Source of the DNA: Halichondria panicea
Lineage: Eukaryota > Porifera > Demospongiae > Suberitida > Halichondriidae
Reading direction: 5' to 3'
NCBI RefSeq assembly: GCF_963675165.1
Contig: NC_087380.1
Span: 2,285,803-2,349,802, forward strand
Length of the DNA: 64,000 nt
Below, piece after piece: positions 34,322 through 45,829 of the stretch (position 1 is its first letter; the number at the start of each line of letters is the position of its first letter). Position numbers and translations under genes: made by a program. The notes below the pieces were generated by a model, which saw only the letters and a program-made list of their open reading frames with translations, ran no database searches and was not told the DNA's origin.

Positions 34322-35932
34322 ATAATAACAGTAACTCACACAGAACATTTGATTTTAGATATTATTGCTGCTTGTAGAGTGTAGTACAGACTCAGATTAT
34401 ACCAATAGCAAAACTGTGTTTGTGTTTACCACTGAATTTTATGATACATGAACTGAATTATTGCACTTGCTGGGGTGAGAAACTCAGTGTGGATGTTATA
34501 ATTATACCAACCCTAATGTGTTATTCATTGTTACCAATTCTCCTCACCTCCAGGAGTGTGGTTACCACAACGATGAGATCAATGCTCGTTATTGAGCGTA
34601 TTGAGGCTGACTCTAGTGGAGTGGAGGAGGACTAGGGACTCTACGCCACCTACACCATGTTACACACCTATCGCAATGAGTGAGTGGGAGAGGGGGTGGG
34701 TAGGTACCGTGTACCTGTATAATTATGTCGATCTGGTTAATACTAATAAAGCTATGATTTAGACAATTTAAATTTGCATATTATATATACTTGTGGTAGG
34801 GCCTATCATTTTTATTATGAGAAGTGTGTTTTGCAGCTAAAATATTTTGCTTAGCAATGAATTCGAATGTGAACTGGTGAAGTTGTTACGAATCGCTTGG
34901 GACCTCTAATTCTTTAATAAAATGTTTAATGTCTATACCATCATACTGCTCACTTATCGTGAACATGCAATGTTAATATCTAACATGGATATAATTACGT
35001 AGCTTAACAATTAAACTTACAAGAGCAGATGTTGTGTGTTGTCTTTGCTGCATCACATGATGTACATTGTCTTCAGAAAAAACATTTATGTGTGCCTTTG
35101 CTTAGAAAAACTTTCATTGTTTCCAACCTCCAGGTTCGACTATACCAGCAGATATCCCAGGAGCTGAGGGAGCATGGTGTGAATAGACCACCCCCTCTGA
35201 GAAAGGACGACCCTCAGAGAGTGGGAGGGGTCAGACCAGACACCACCACCACACAGATGAGGGTGTTTATAATTATGTGTATGTGCAGTAAAAAAGTTGA
35301 TGGATTATTTTAGTTTTGAAAATTACGTCTCTCAAAGCATGCAGTGTGTTCATTGTTCAACATTAAACTGAAATACATGCAATACTCTGACATTGCCTTT
35401 TGGCAAATACTTCCCTCATGTGCTCATACTGTTCTACATTTGTATGAATGACATGGAAATAACTATTAAGATTGCTACGCACATGTATTACCGTCTGCCT
35501 CCCTTGCATGCAGTCTCAACAGCTAATCATCAGCTACAATATTCAATAATTTGCATCCCATTAATATGTGCACACTTGCTTTCATAGCCTTTTCCCTAGC
35601 AATGGTTTCCTGCATGTCCAGAGTAGACTATTATTTTGCATGCTATTCCATGGACTTATATACATGTAGCTGGGTACACAATAATCCATTATCCTTTTAA
35701 GCGTTGGGTACTGAGTATAGCCCATAGTTAATTTGGTTGCTTAGAGTGAGTGGTTTGTGATTGCTTTCAATATGATAGAGAGTGCTTTATTGTTTATTGT
35801 GAGCATTGCCTGTTGTGTTGCCCTGAGACAATGTTTGTGCACCTTTCAATATCCTAGGGCTGTGATCCTCTAGCAAACGGTGCATGGTGCCTTTCCATTA
35901 GTCTATGTGTTTACTGTGTGCAGTGGGCTATC

Positions 35933-36563
35933 TCCCTATTAGATACTGTGGACCTACCGTCCCTTTCCACAAGAAGATTGTACCTGAAACTATCATACCT
36001 TTACCAGGTAATAAATGGTAACTTTAAATTCCCTGATCCACCACTTGGAAAGAAGAGTATGCCCTCTCAATCTAAGAAGCACAAAAAATATACAGTTTGA
36101 AAGACCAATTTGCAGGACAAATGCATGCGAACTCTTTTTTCCCAAAAGCAATATCTATATGGAATAAACTACCACTCGAGCTGCAGGAAAGTACATCGAT
36201 TTTGTCATTAATTTTAAGAGAAATGTATACTCTGTCACTTGCATTAGTATAATAATTATTAGTCTTTATCTTTAATATTAATTTATACACGCTATTGTAA
36301 GTACTATATACAGGGCACAGGTTAGCATATTACCGTATAGCGGGTAATTTTCGTGGGGCAAAATATTCGTGGTTTTCGTGGTTGGAGATCTGACCACTAC
36401 CCACGAATGAAGCGACTTTGCCTACCTTTACCTACAATCCAAGCAGCAACCACGAAAATATTACCCACGAAATGTCTCAATATTGCTGAGCCACGAAAAT
36501 TACCCGCTATACGGTATCACTATGCTACTAGTGTATCCATGCATTTTGCAGAATTATTATAAA
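35933..36563 (+). mobile_element. 5'-truncated LINE fragment, split by a MITE
   Basis: Plus-strand copy of the C-terminal end and 3' UTR of the LINE at 14703-16856: starts [19 protein letters not shown], is soon frame-broken (KKSMPSQ for RRVCPLN), and continues through the same 3' UTR to GCAGAATTATTATAAAA. The corresponding site after gene A (about 8362, TGGGCTATCTC) is empty. The MITE at 36333-36514 sits inside its 3' UTR. Confidence 0.9.
36333..36514. mobile_element. TA-flanked MITE, copy 1 (182 bp)
   Basis: Ends CCGTATAGCGGGTAATTTTC and the exact inverse GAAAATTACCCGCTATACGG, flanked by TA on both sides. Internal strings TTCGTGG and CCACGAA repeat. Nested in the 3' UTR of a LINE fragment; the intact LINE at 14703-16856 lacks it, giving an empty site. 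Confidence 0.9.
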
Positions 36564-36904
36564 ATAGAAAGTATAGCCATGCATGTATGCAGCGTAGTGT
36601 ACCAAAGTGATCCTTTGAAAACCTATGAGCTGGTAATTGTCTTGAATGTACATAAAATGTTCCTCCACGGAATAGGTATATTATGTATGTCTTCCCTCAC
36701 CCTCTCCTCAGGAGTGATGTTTTTCGAGACATACTCACTGATAAACCCAACGGAACCTTCCTGCTTCGACCTAGGGGCAATGTGGAGGAGTCCTCAACCA
36801 TGCCTTGTCACACACACACCATCGACATTGCATAACTTGAAGAGAATAGTAGTTCATTTGTTTGTGCTTAGATACCCTGCATTCCATGTGGACAGGGGCC
36901 ATTA

Positions 36905-37085
36905 GTAACTGAAATAGCAGCTGTACAGTATTGTATGTGTATGTGTGTAAGATTTTCTTTCTGTTATGCTGTAGACTATGTGGGTGCATGTGCACTTTTG
37001 ATGTATATGGACGTTCACAATTCAAACTTCCTGTTGTCATCATTAAGTCAAATAGTTTTGGAGCATACAATGCCATGAAGACAGC
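36905..37085 (+). promoter_or_regulatory. Upstream region of gene C
   Basis: Matches the sequence before gene B in blocks, including CATGTGCACTTTTGATGT (near 36990; one base differs from the gene B copy) and the identical 17-bp ACTTCCTGTTGTCATCA at 37026-37042 with an ETS-type core. Likely proximal promoter or 5' UTR. Confidence 0.4.
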
Positions 37086-40000
37086 ATGAAGAAGTTACAA
37101 AGTGACTGTGTCTCTTGGCTGGTCCTTTTGACTGGAGCTGCTCAGCTCTTACTAGTGTGTGGAGAGGGTATGTTTTACTTACCTGCTAAATGAGACTGTA
37201 CATATGCATGCAGGAGTGTACTTATCTCTGGGATCAACCCTTTTCACTACTAATAATACTGAGATCCTCATCACGGATATTGGAGATGATGCTGAGGATG
37301 GTCTTCCCTCTCTCATCTGTCAGACTAACCTAACCGAGTGCTGTATGAGCGGGGCTGACAACAGTGGTAGTGGAGATATGGGACAGTGGACGTATCCTGA
37401 TGGGAGTATGGTATTGAACAATGTCCAGTCACAGGCTGATTATGCATTGTACATTGTGAGGAATACTTCTCCAGTGATCAAACTGGCTCGTAGAGCTAGT
37501 ATTAACCCCCCTCCCCTGAGTCCAACTGGTTCTTACTGCTGTATTATACCAACTAATGGAGGAGAAATGACCTTCTGTGCTAACTTGGGTGAGAGGTTCG
37601 GTAATATGCACTATATTTATCAATAATCTCTCTTCTAGTTGTGTGTCTGTCTCTCCCTCCTCTGAACAATGGAGCAGTCTCATACAGCAACTTAACACTG
37701 GGTCTGTTCACTGTGGCAACCTACACCTGTGAGTCCGGCTACAGTCTCGATAGAGGGAGCACAACCAGGATCTGTTTGAGTAATGGAACATGGAGTGGAT
37801 TCAACCCAGTGTGTCAGCGTAAGTGGGTGGATTTTTACTGTTTGTGATTTTTACTGTTTCCATACTGAGATAGCAGCCTGTTCTGACGTCGCTCTCACCA
37901 TCAATGGAGACATTGTCTACACTGATGGATCTACTGATAACAGACCAGTGGGCACTGTGGCCACCTACACCTGTAACACTGGCTACACTCCCACTGGAGG
38001 GAGCTTGTTCAGATTCTGTATGACGGGAGGGAAATGGAGTGAGTCAGCTCCAACTTGTCAAGGTGAGTTTTGTAACTCTTACACATTTTTTTTCAAACAA
38101 TTATGAGTAGAAATTACCTGCTCTGACCAGACTAATCCGACCAAGGGAATGATCGACTACAATATGGGGACTGTTAGTTCAAGACCAGTGGACACTGTGG
38201 CCACCTACACCTGTGACACTGGCTATACTCTTAATGGAAACACCACCAGGACTTGTGGGAGTGATGGAGTGTGGAGTGGGTCAGCTCCAACTTGTCTGCG
38301 TAAGTGAAATATGGGATTACGTACAATTTTTAATTCCCATCTAGAAAAACTGATTTGTTCTGACCTCACTCTCACCAATGGATACGTTACCTATGGTGGT
38401 GATAGATCTCCTGACAACAGACCAGTGAAAACTGTAGCTTTATACAACTGTAATCCTGGCTACACCCTCGTTCTCACTGGAGGGAGCTCTCTCAGGGTCT
38501 GTATGAGTGGAGGGATCTGGAGTGGATCAACTCCAACTTGTCAAGGTGAGTTCTGTAACTCTATAGAAAAGTTTATGTTTCAAACAGTATGTATAGACAC
38601 AGGACCGACTGATCCTCCACCCACCAGCTGCTCTGACCTAACTAATCCAACCAATGCATTGATTGGCTACAATATGGGGACTGCTAGTCTGAGACCATTC
38701 GACACTGTGGCCACCTACACCTGTAACACTGGCTACACTCTCAATGGAGACACCACCACCAGGGTCTGTGTGATTGGAGGATTCTGGAGTGGGTCACCTC
38801 CAACTTGTGAAGGTTTAATAGTGCAAAGTAATACATGCCACGATGTTGAGCAATAAAGTATAATGGACTTCTTTCTCTTACAGCCGTTGAGTGTCCTCCT
38901 CTACCGGCCATTATCAACGGCATGATCTCCTACTCTCCTGATGTCATCTCTGACTATGATCTAGGAACTGAGGCAACCTACACTTGTGAGGTTGGGTTCT
39001 ATCTTGAGGGTAGTGAGGTACGAGTGTGTATGGACGATGATCGAATGGACGCCATTGGAGTGTGGAGTCGTCCGGAGCCAATCTGTGTCCGTAAGTTACC
39101 GTATAGAAGGTATACTTCGAGGGTATAAATATTCGTGGTTTTTGGGAATTAGGCATGAACCGCGAACATTTATAACCGCGAATTTAATATTTCATGCATG
39201 CATGCTGCAAAAAGGCGCTATTCCACGAAAATTAAATCTGCGAAAACCTTTCTAAAGGCACATCTGCGAAAATTTATCAAAATATACCCGCTATACGGTA
39301 TCTGCTAAAACACTTTTAAATTGACTATAACATGTGTTACGAAAAGGAATGTTTTCGCCTATGTATAACTGGTACTAAACATTCGCACTACACACACAGC
39401 CATTCAGTGTCCTCCCCTTGACACAATTACCAATGGATTCATCACGTACGCTCCCGACACCACACATAACTATGATCTTGGCACAGTGGCCACTTATGCC
39501 TGTGACACTGGGTTTATTATGGACCTCTCCCCTGGGGGATCTCTGTCTAGAACTTGTGTGGATGATTTGAACAATGATGTAGAAGGAGTATTCAATGGAC
39601 AGGCTCTAACATGTATCGGTAATTGTGCAGTAGCTCTTACTTCATGATGTTCTATATACAGATAATTATGTTGGTCGATTATGGTCTCATTTCTATTGTA
39701 TAGCCATTGTGTGTTCTCCTCTACCGACCATTACCAATGGCACCATCTCCTACTCTGCTGATGTCACCCCTGACTATGACCTGGGAACTGAGGCAACCTA
39801 CACTTGTGAGGCTGGGTTCTATATTAATATCACTGAGGCTAATCAGGTACGAAGGTGTGTTGATGATGATGAAATTGATGCTATTGGAGGTTGGAGTGGT
39901 CAGGAGCCAAGCTGTGACTGTAAGTTATCAACGAAAGTGTGTAATTACACACTTGTACTGTACGAACCCAAAGACGTGTATATATTTTCATTGCAGTAAT

Positions 40001-43000
40001 CGTTTGTCCTCGTCTCCTTGTTCCTCCCTACACTTCAATAACCTACTCTCCTCGCACCAGTTCACCTTTCCCCATTGGAGCACATGCAACGTACACCATC
40101 AACTGTCCCAAGAGCATGGAGAGGAACGGAGGCAATGATGTGAGGACTTGTACTAGTGATGATATCAGTGCAGTGGGTGTGTGGAGTGGAACTGCTCCAA
40201 ATTGTACAGGTATGTATTACCTACATATACCTGTACAAGTACGTAATTTATACATGCCAACGCATTGCTTCTTTTGCCTACAGCTCAGAAGGTGTATATA
40301 TCTCATGGGAACACACACTACTATGCCAACAATACTACCATCATCGTTTCAAGCATTATGGAAACGAATGACACATCCTTGACCTGTCACACTGACTCAA
40401 CCACCTGCTGTAGAGGTAAGGACAAGGTGCCATCTTCAAATATGGGTACTGGAGAGTGGCTGTTTCCTAATGGAACAAGTATTTCCCAGAACAGAGTCAC
40501 TGGTAGTAGTACTAGTGGGTTCTATTGGAGCAGAGACTATCAAGTACTCAGACTGTATCGTCAAGGTGATACCCGGACTCCACTGGGAACCTACTGCTGT
40601 AGATTACCTGACAGTGGTGGAGAGATGAGGACATTCTGTGCTAACCTTGTTGGTGAGGTCAATATTTATATTGTAGTGGCTATTAAATGATCATTCTTCT
40701 CAGCAACACGATGTCATCTGCTGACTGCTCCAAATAATGGAAATGTTACTTACTCAAAAAAATTGCAAAATGACATGTACATATTTGGTACAGTGGCCAC
40801 CTACACCTGCTCTCCTGGTTATGGTCTAAACAGTAATGAGGGTCGAACATGTATCAGTGATACTGGTGGTGGGACAATCGGGGCGTTCAGTGGGAATACA
40901 CCAAGTTGTGATCGTGAGTTAGTTGAATGATAGTTAGACACTGTTTTGCTCCACTGAGGCACTTTTACCGTGTAGTTGAGCGTCTATATTCATTTATCAC
41001 AGGTATCATGTGCTCTATTCTCCCAAGCAGTACAAATTGGACCATCAATTACCCTAGTGGTACTACTGCACCATACGACTATGGAACAAGAGCTACTTAT
41101 CAATGCAACTATGGACATAGGCTAGCAAGTGGAGACAGTGAGGAGAGGACCTGTACTGGTGATGGTAGCACTCCTAGTGGTCAGTGGGATGGTACTGCTC
41201 CTCAATGTCCACGTAGGTTCTGTGATTTGTGAAATCATTGCACACATAATAATTATATATAGCTGTGGACTGTGGGACTCCTCCGTCTATTATCAATGCA
41301 TCTCTTGGGATACCAACAACCACAACATTCACAGGGACAGTGACCTATAGCTGTAATGATGGCTATGCACTCTTTGGGATTGCTACAAGTATCTGTCAGG
41401 CAAACGCAACCTGGAGCAGACTACCGGAATGCAGAGGTGTGTGCACAGCATTGCTTACATTTATGAGTGTGATGCACATAAATATTAGTGGTATCCAATC
41501 TGATGAGAGGTTCTGTTACCATCCACCTATACAGTGATTCTTTTCTTATCCACAGAACCAATGGCCAGTGTTGTAGGGATAGTTGCTGGGATTGTCATTT
41601 TGGTGGTTGCTCTACTGATCATTGGAGCAGTTATTCTCATTGTTGTCAGGTAAGTCAAGGACATTCCTGAAATTCATGCATTCTTTCTCTGTGTAAAATA
41701 AGTGTAACAACACAATTAATTCAGAGCTGCATAAACTGTACAATGTACTTTTTCAGGGCTCGAAGATCTGGTAAGCACACTTTTTCTGGCCTTAAATTTG
41801 GTGTAGGGAGGGTCACGCGTAAATCTCTCTTCACTGTGAAAATTGACCCCCTGAACCCATTGGACATACCCCTGGACGACCACATTGGCACTTTGACCCC
41901 TGATGCAAATATGTATGTGGGAGTGACTACCTCCTCCTTCAGTAAGGAGAGAGGCAGAGAAAATACACAAGGTATCCACAATCACAATGCACACACTCAG
42001 CACACTCAGAAAAAGGATTATAACTAAGGAAAGGGTAGCTATCAGATTGTATCTCAATGTACGTATCTAGATCTAAATTATTGGCTGAGTACTATGGACT
42101 ATATGTAGCAATTACTTTTGTTTTACATTTCACAGTATCTGGAATTGGTCAGAACAGTTCGTTTTACACCACTGACTTCCCTGCTCATGTGGACACAATG
42201 CACGAGGACACAGACAAGCTCTTCGAGACTGAGTACACGGTGAGCATGTGTGCATAGTCGAACAATCCATCACTTTTAACAAAATTAATGTAATTATAAT
42301 TTGTTCATCTCAGTCCATCAGTAAGGAGCCCCAATCTCCCAACAACGAGTCAAAGCTACCCCACAACACAACCAAGAACAGATTTGGAAATGTATTTCCT
42401 TGTGAGTACATTCCTTTGGGGTTTACTATAATTATGCTGTGTTTATTTTGTGTACAGATGATTTCAACCGTGTTAAGTTGAAGCCTGTGAAGGACATCAT
42501 AGGATCAGACTACATCAATGCCAGCTATGTTTACGTAAGTCAATTTATATCATTGATTGTTGCTCGTTTTCATACACCTAACTTGCAGGGTTACATGGCT
42601 AACACCAAATACATTGCTGCTCAAGGTAAATGCACTAACATTTCCAGCAGTGGATGCTGTATTATCATTGCCCCAAACTCAGGTCCTCTGCCTAATACGC
42701 TGGAAGATTTCTGGAAGATGATTTTCGAGAATAAATTGCAAACGATTGTCATGCTAACCAGATGTTTTGAGGAGAGGGTGAGCTACTACACCATTCTATC
42801 AAATTATATTGTCTACTACACCATTCAACCATTGCTATCAAATTTTATTGAATTCTTGTACATTTTGCTGGTGGTTTTCAGTGTCACTGTTATTTACCTC
42901 ATCGACCCAATATAGAAAAAGTGTGAGTGTTACTGGCCCCTGAAGGACGACCAACCTCTTGAGATGGGCTGTGGTATTGTGGTCTCTCTGACCAGTACGG

Positions 43001-45501
43001 TGGCCTTCCCCGACTTCACTGTCAGGAAAATGAAAGTCAATCAGGTCAGTTGGCTTAACTAATACGGTTTGGTGCACTGTGTACATACAACGCCCCCAGA
43101 AACACTTTATTGCTAACAAATGTAAAGTAGAAAGCATAATAATGGCTAATTGTTATAAACATGTACCACTGATACTGTTGTACACACTTGCAAGCACCCA
43201 TTGATAAATACTGTAAACTCCACCCCCTATAGCCCACCCTCGGCTCGTCCCCTGTGTTTGAGGTGACCCTGTTCCACTACACCTCCTGGCCAGACCACGG
43301 TGTCCCCTCCAGTGGCATGTCCCTCATCTACTTCACTCGTGCTGTTCGTAAGACACACCCCCAGGATGATCCCCGCCCACTCCTCGTACACTGCAGCGCT
43401 GGTGTCGGACGCACGGGAACATTCATCGTCTTGGATACGATGTTGGATCGTATGGAGCAGGACGGGATGATACATATCTACGATTGTGTTACTCATATTC
43501 GAAAACAGAGGGTGCTCCTCGTACAGACTCTGGTACGCTTAACTCTGTATATATGTGAATTTATGTACTGTGAATACATGACATTGTACATGTACGCAGT
43601 TAAATTACTGATTTACAGTGCTTGCATGCATGTATATAATTATGCATATAATTATGCTTATACGATTGCTATGTGTGGTATCACAATAATATGTACCCAT
43701 GCAACGTGATAAATGTTCTGTGACCAGACAGTCAATAATTATAAGCATCCCCTCTTCCTCAGTCTCAGTACATTTTCCTGCATGATGCCCTCAAGGAGCT
43801 CATAGTGTGTGGGGAGACAGAGATACCAGCACATGCTCTCATGACAACCGTCAACCAGCTCAAAGAACCAGCTGCTGCTGATGAGGACACACCCACTGAC
43901 TTCCAGCGACAGTTCAAGGTGAGTGATTCTATTCTTTGTTCGTACTATAGTGTGTCTGTGCTCTGTCCAATTACCTATGCTAATGTTTTCCAGACTTTAG
44001 TTATTATAAAATTATTGTTGGAGCTGCATAATTATGTCACTTTGTCCGCTTGCTCAGATTTTGAGTGAGTTTTCTGGGCTTGACGGGACAGAGGACTACT
44101 ACAGCTCTCAGAATGAGGAGAATGAAGACAAGAACAGATACTCTCAGATTCTGCCAAGTAAGCTAACCTCATAACCGCACTGAACAAGTGAGGTTTCATT
44201 ATCCATTTGTAGATGAGATGCACAGAGTCCAGCTTCAGTTCTCACCTTCTGGTTCTAACTACATCAATGCCAGCTACATTCATGTGAGGAAGCTAATGCT
44301 ATGTCTTTCTCTAGCGACTGTTCATATGATTTTATCTTTAAAGTTTTAAACTCTCTCTTGTCCAGGGCTACCAACAGAGGCGAGGGTACATAGCCACTCA
44401 AGGTCCCCTAGAGCACACCACTGGAGACTTGTGGAGGATGGTGGTGGAGAACGAGTGCAGCTGTATCGTCATGCTCTGTGCCCTCAGCGAGGAGGAGCAG
44501 GTAACACACTGTATGCATGTGCTGTGTGCCTTTGTTTGCTTTCACAATGTTTATAGTGGAAAGTGAATGATTTCCACGTAAGAATAGAACTATCTATAAT
44601 TATATAGCTAGCAAAAAACTTTTTGAGAAGTAAAGAAAATTCATTATATGTACATCTCCTAACGTTTTTTTTTTATCATAATTATGTATCTTCGCTAGCT
44701 TAACAGTGTCTACTTCTTCAACAGGAGGTGTGCCATCGCTACTGGCCCAAGTTCCAAGGAGAAGCAGGCACTTATGATGACTTCACTGTCACTCAGCAGA
44801 CATTCGACGCTTATGGTGACTACGTTGTCAGGAAGCTATCTGTTGCTATGGCAGCCTCCGATGAGCCCCCCTGTGTCGTGACACAGTTCCACATCACCCG
44901 CTGGACCGAGAAGGACCCCCCACAGAACCCTGCCGCTATACTGGACGTTGTGCAGGAGGTGAATGCTGTTCAGATGGCCTCGGGCAACAAGCCCATTGTC
45001 GTCATGTGCAAGTGAGTAAGTGTGTGTGTGGTGGTACAGCCTACTTATGCATTAAGAAAACGAGTATCTCGTAAGCATCACTACCTCCTTACCATCCACA
45101 CACACACACACACACACACACATGCAGCAATGGGATTGGTCGCACTGGAGTGTTCATCACCCTGCATGCTCAACTGGAGCGACTCAAGATTGAGGGCGTG
45201 GTCGATCTGTTCCAATTCATCAAGTTTGCTCGCAAACAAAGGGAGGGACTTGTTAGCAGTCCTGTAAGTTTGCAAATAGTTATTGCCATGGTACGCCATC
45301 AAATATGACAATTGTGCTATATTAAATTTAACGGTGGTACATGTACTATGTCTTCTTTGTAGTATACATGCATGTATTTCACCAAGTTAACTTTATTATG
45401 CATTCACCACTGTGCAGGAGATGTATGCTTTCTGTCACGAGGCACTGGCTGACTATGTGGACAGTTTTGAAGCTTATGCCAACTTCAAAGAACTGGTTTA
45501 A
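37086..45501 (+). CDS. Receptor-type protein tyrosine phosphatase with twelve sushi modules (gene C)
   Basis: Complete gene. Signal peptide exon 37086-37167 (MKKLQSDC...LLLVCGEG) matches gene B. Then CC-Ig 37214-37588; sushi exons 37639-37818, 37874-38062, 38111-38299, 38345-38545, 38588-38812, 38884-39090, 39400-39618, 39704-39919, 39997-40209; CC-Ig 40284-40652; sushi 40704-40913, 41003-41212, 41263-41436; transmembrane 41556-41649; juxtamembrane 41757-41971; PTP D1 exons 42136-43918 (active-site exon 43233-43532, WPD and [10 protein letters not shown]) and D2 exons 44058-45501 (WTEKD, MCNNGIGRTG). No EGF and no classical Ig exons; a remnant of the first Ig exon survives near 41484-41527. 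The end of D1 lacks about 11 residues present in A and B (43882-43892 region). Likely a cell-surface phosphotyrosine phosphatase with unknown ligand. Confidence 0.88.
39099..39298. mobile_element. TA-flanked MITE, copy 2 (200 bp)
   Basis: Starts CCGTATAGAAGGTATA and ends TATACCCGCTATACGG, flanked by TA. Inside are the same CGCGAA/TTCGCG-like short repeats as in the other copies. It lies 8 bp past the splice donor at 39091 in gene C, leaving GTAAGT intact. Confidence 0.85.
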
Positions 45502-45829
45502 TATACAGTAACTCACAATAGATTTAGATTCTAGTTTTATGTAGTTTTTGGTAGCTAACAATGACTATCAATGTGTGTTTATAAGTTATATGATCTTTAC
45601 CTGATAATTATTACTGTGTTTTGCTGTATCAGCAGGATCCTTCAGAAAGAGGGGTGGGGCTGATTTTGTTGCAATCGTAGGCTAGCTAGGCTAATAATTT
45701 TGGTAGGTAGATCTATTTACTTGCTTGACAATAGTTACGGCATATATAATAATAGTTTTGCAAAAAAGGGGGAGGGGCTGGTATACAAGGATCTAGCTAC
45801 TACTAACAAGGATAAGGAATAATCATAAA
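45502..45829. other. Intergenic region between gene C and the cadherin gene
   Basis: Holds the 3' end of gene C and, presumably, the promoter of the next gene. No TATA box at a convincing position and no repeat recognised. Confidence 0.5.

Larger units (their letters stand above)
34556..36904 (+). pseudogene. Decayed 3' exons of a PI3K p85-like regulatory subunit (copy 2)
   Basis: Same remnant as after gene A. First exon about 34556-34680 has an inserted T (GCTCGTTATTGAG) and an in-frame TAG (34633-34635) where copy 1 has GAG. Second exon 35134-35270 is intact here (LYQQISQELREHGV...RPPPL). The third exon is barely recognisable near 35517. SH2 first half at about 36713-36832 is better kept than in copy 1 (SDVFRDILTDKPNGTFLLRP). 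The SH2 second half is deleted except for the last codons LRYPAFHVDRGH and TAG (36902-36904). Intron 35271-36712 contains a LINE fragment and a MITE not present in copy 1. Both copies are broken in different places, so neither is likely to make the protein. Confidence 0.6.
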
